Shown piece after piece: positions 62,001-64,000 of a stretch of 64,000 nt of DNA. Each line of letters starts with the position of its first letter. Position 1 is the stretch's first letter. The DNA is from Puccinellia tenuiflora (lineage: Eukaryota > Streptophyta > Magnoliopsida > Poales > Poaceae), in assembly GCA_012064385.1 (NCBI GenBank), contig QRDG01001848.1, positions 803,563 to 867,562 on the forward strand, written 5' to 3'. The notes below the pieces were generated by a model, which did not search any database, was not told the origin of the DNA, and saw only the letters and a program-made list of their open reading frames with translations. The position numbers were made by a program, and so were the translations under genes.

Positions 62001-62062
62001 GGGGGCGGCGGCGGCGAGCGGTCGCGCTCCGACGCGGCCGCCTGGGCCGGCGAGTGGTCCAT
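53001..62062 (-). CDS. CASP: Protein CASP, Golgi coiled-coil membrane protein, 18 coding exons
   Basis: CASP is a golgin-like tether anchored in Golgi membranes by a C-terminal transmembrane helix. Exons in transcript order: 61942-62062, 60836-61122, 60049-60198, 59390-59478, 58875-58984, 58685-58779, 57164-57216, 56808-56973, 56179-56271, 55862-55990, 55607-55726, 55262-55342, 54534-54641, 54014-54157, 53831-53929, 53665-53744, 53144-53236, 53001-53067. All introns are GT-AG; the total is 2085 nt: 694 aa plus TAA, against about 689 in Arabidopsis. The start MDHSPAQAAASERDRS is followed by nine prolines, then FDLEKERSGLDEQGLKIAEN. Coiled coil covers roughly 100-600 (LEERNRQLEQQ, ESVKNMQKLHESAQSQLFEL). 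The CASP C-terminal domain includes YAEDIESGSSDVETKYKKMY and SSGRFLLGNKFAR. The helix TFIFFYTIGLHLLVFTLL (about 646-663) keeps the Tyr and His typical of the family, and the tail is DEIILDAGNRTLSHVL. No break was found. Confidence 0.95.
57217..58684. other. Long CASP intron 6 with unexplained insert-like DNA
   Basis: At 1468 bp this is the longest CASP intron. Its central part is GC-richer than the other introns and holds open frames of 105-127 aa on the plus strand (57410-57793 and 58391-58708). The latter reads GYLSNFVIVLVGAPTMLT among others. The composition suggests inserted transposon or gene-fragment DNA, but no terminal repeats or duplication were found. Confidence 0.3.
59129..59374. 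mobile_element. Stowaway-like MITE in CASP intron 4
   Basis: Ends CTCCCTCCGTTCTTTTTTAT and TATAAAAAGGACTGGAAGGAG are inverted with some mismatches, and the arms TTTGACCAAGTTTAT and ATAAACTTGGTCAAA pair internally. Flanking TA is not preserved. Its right end is only 15 bases from the splice donor of exon 4 (59390). Confidence 0.75.
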
Positions 62063-62344
62063 GGGACCAGTCGGGGATCTGGGCACCTGGATCTGGCGGG
62101 ATCCGGCTGGCGCGGCGACGACGCGCGGGGGCGGGGCGGTACGTATATGTGATCTGCTTTACGAGTGGGTTTTTCTCCCGGTAGTTGTCGTTGCGGCGAT
62201 GGTGCGTCTGCTCGCTCTCCTCTTCCTCTCTGGTGGCCGCGGTGGGATGGCGNAACTGGCAAGGGTGACGTGTGTTTTATTCACGCTGTTTGGTAATCTC
62301 TCATTCTCTCTCCGTCTTCATGGGACGTTTAAGCTAGACTAGAG
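62063..62344 (-). promoter_or_regulatory. CASP 5' UTR and promoter region
   Basis: GC-rich DNA immediately upstream of the CASP start on the minus strand, with the ambiguous base N at 62253. A weak TATA-like CATATAC lies about 82 bases before the ATG. The foldback element at 62354 limits the proximal promoter to about 290 bp. Confidence 0.4.
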
Positions 62345-62353
62345 GACTTTGTG

Positions 62354-62765
62354 CGGAAACGCAAATCGGAGCCCGGGCTCATCTGAGCCCGGCTGCCTTT
62401 TCTGAATTTTTTAAAATTTGAAAACGCGTCGAAAAATTCTGAAAAAAATTATGCGGGAACATATGCATGCGCGCAACACTCGTGTAAATTTTCGACAGAA
62501 AACATCAAATTTTTGCGCCCTATGCAAAAAAGACAAAAATCTGTCTTTTTGAATAGTGGACTGTTCACCTATTCAAAAAGACAGATTTGTCTTTTTTGCA
62601 CAGGGCGCAAAATTTGATGTTTTCTGTCGAAAATTTACACAAGTGTTGAATACTCCAATATGTTCATGTGCAATTTTTTCAGAATTTTTCGTAGCATTTT
62701 ACTATTTCAAAAAAATCGAAAACAAACCGGGCTCATATGAGCCCGGGCACCAAAACGCCCCGCCC
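62354..62765. mobile_element. Mutator-type foldback MITE upstream of CASP
   Basis: A 412-bp palindromic element is flanked by the perfect 9-bp duplication GACTTTGTG (62345-62353 and 62766-62774). Both arms carry GCCCGGGCTCAT-TGAGCCCGG-type blocks, and inward GGCGCAAAATTTGATG-type blocks pair with each other. The centre contains AAAAAGACAAAAATCTGTCTTTTTGAATAG-like mirrored DNA in short pieces. It belongs to the same superfamily as the copy in PI4KA intron 17. Confidence 0.9.
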
Positions 62766-62774
62766 GACTTTGTG

Positions 62775-64000
62775 CAGCTAGTTCCCCATCCAAACCATTA
62801 TATATTTCTTCTTTTTATTATTTTTTATTTTACAAAAAATCTGAAATAACTCATGGATGCTGTGTCATACATATTTGTAAAAATCCATCCAATAAATGGC
62901 CATTTGTTACCTAGACAAAAAATGCAAGATTGAAATGATTAGTGTTAGGGTTAAAAAAACAAGCATGTGATATAAGTTTGTCTTTTTAACAGATCGCAAG
63001 AAGTTATATTTTGTTATGTGTTTTTGCGTGTGCACATTGTATAGCATGACTTGCATCCATAAATATATTTCACATTTTTTGAAAACTTGGAAAATAAAAA
63101 ACATAGATATTAGTTTCCCATTTAAGCTTTGCAAATTGTGACATATTAAGAATTCACATTAAGCTTTACACATTGCGACATAATTAAGAATTTAATATTC
63201 CTGAAAAGTAGGTTAAAAGGTTGAATAAGCACTCTATATCTTGTGTACTTCACTTCTAGGGCCTCTCTAACTTTACCAAAAGTCTATCTAAAGGTTGTTT
63301 GATTTTAGGGCTTAAATATATTAACACAAAAAGTTCCCAATGAGTCTAGTCTTTTGGGGAGAAAAAAAACCTATGGAAATTTTAGTATCAATTCATATGG
63401 TTTCCAGTTTAGTACTACGATTCAAAAGAACATGCCACTACAATCATGCGTCCATTTGGCTTCATCTTGGGTGGATGAGTTAATGTCTATGCAGCGGTAC
63501 TTATATGTGCACATAAGCACCCGCGTAGTTTGAAGGGACATGGTACAATAGTAGAAGCAAGTATAATAGATTCTAATCAATAGGGTGTAAACAACTACAC
63601 GTCATCTAAATCCTAGTTGGAGGGGAGGAGAGAGAAGGGAGCGGGCTCTCCATCTAGCCCAGGCTGAAGAACGAGAAACAAGACATTGTAGCCTGCTTTA
63701 TAGCCTAGTGAAAACACTATAGCAGGCTGCGTGCAATTAATACAAATCTGATGAGGCTTGCATGCATGCACACTATGGCAAGCAATAAAACATTTTAATA
63801 TTTAATAGAGCCAATTTAATAGCCAGCTTATTGTACTATGATGGCTCCAATAGTCCAATGTGACATGGCATGACGTTGTAACCAACAACCGGCTATATTA
63901 TTGCTTTTGCTCTAAACGGTGTGGTATGATAAATTTTCTCAAGTGTTAAAGTGCATATGATGGGATAAAAAATAAGAGTTCAAACTACCAGTTCAATAAT
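62775..64000. other. Distal upstream DNA, no gene recognised
   Basis: AT-rich sequence to the window end. The longest frames (75-97 aa) lack domains. Segments near 63640-63900 with repeated AGCCTGCTTTATAGCC-like motifs may be a decayed MITE; no boundaries were defined. Confidence 0.35.

Overview
The window is nuclear DNA from a grass, most likely a Triticeae or other pooid cereal. The evidence is large introns with canonical GT-AG sites, very GC-rich first exons, many Stowaway miniature transposons with CTCCCTCCG ends flanked by TA, and gypsy-type LTRs of the TGATACG...TATCTATAATTTTTGAT kind nested in one another. It holds four supported protein genes and a dense layer of transposons. No rRNA, tRNA, CRISPR or other prokaryotic feature was found. 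One ambiguous base (N) sits at 62253.

Genes. (1) 1-372, +: the last exon of the COPI coat subunit alpha-COP; the rest lies left of the window. (2) 5659-25264, +: phosphatidylinositol 4-kinase alpha. I rebuilt 26 coding exons, all GT-AG, joining in frame to 1930 codons plus stop, with intact catalytic motifs. (3) 36898-38235, -: a two-exon CONSTANS-like factor of 403 aa with one B-box and a C-terminal CCT domain (COL16 class). (4) 53001-62062, -: the Golgi coiled-coil protein CASP, rebuilt as 18 coding exons and 694 aa with its C-terminal membrane anchor. alpha-COP, PI4K-alpha and CASP all act in membrane traffic or membrane identity. COL is a transcriptional regulator and an unrelated neighbour.

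Layout. 373-5366 is transposon debris: a terminal-inverted-repeat element with internal tandem repeats, broken PIF/Harbinger and LINE coding remnants, Stowaway elements and a LINE tail. 5367-25264 is the PI4K gene, whose introns carry a Mutator-type foldback element, a Stowaway and a 1.06-kb hAT-like insertion. 25265-28944 is mixed flank with a truncated LINE and a hAT-like MITE. 28945-35106 is a 6.16-kb TG...CA block with a 5-bp target duplication and no coding capacity, best read as a giant solo LTR inside an older element. 36898-38235 is the COL gene. 40608-45991 is an LTR that received two further LTRs of its own family, one in each orientation; one of these then received a hAT element. 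50081-51429 is a GC-rich retroposed element with a 12-bp target duplication. 53001-62062 is CASP, followed by a second Mutator-type foldback element.

The genes are ordinary and well conserved. The unusual content is the insertion record: exact target-site duplications let at least ten insertion events be delimited to the base. Exon boundaries come from reading splice sites and recalled family conservation. No alignment was run.
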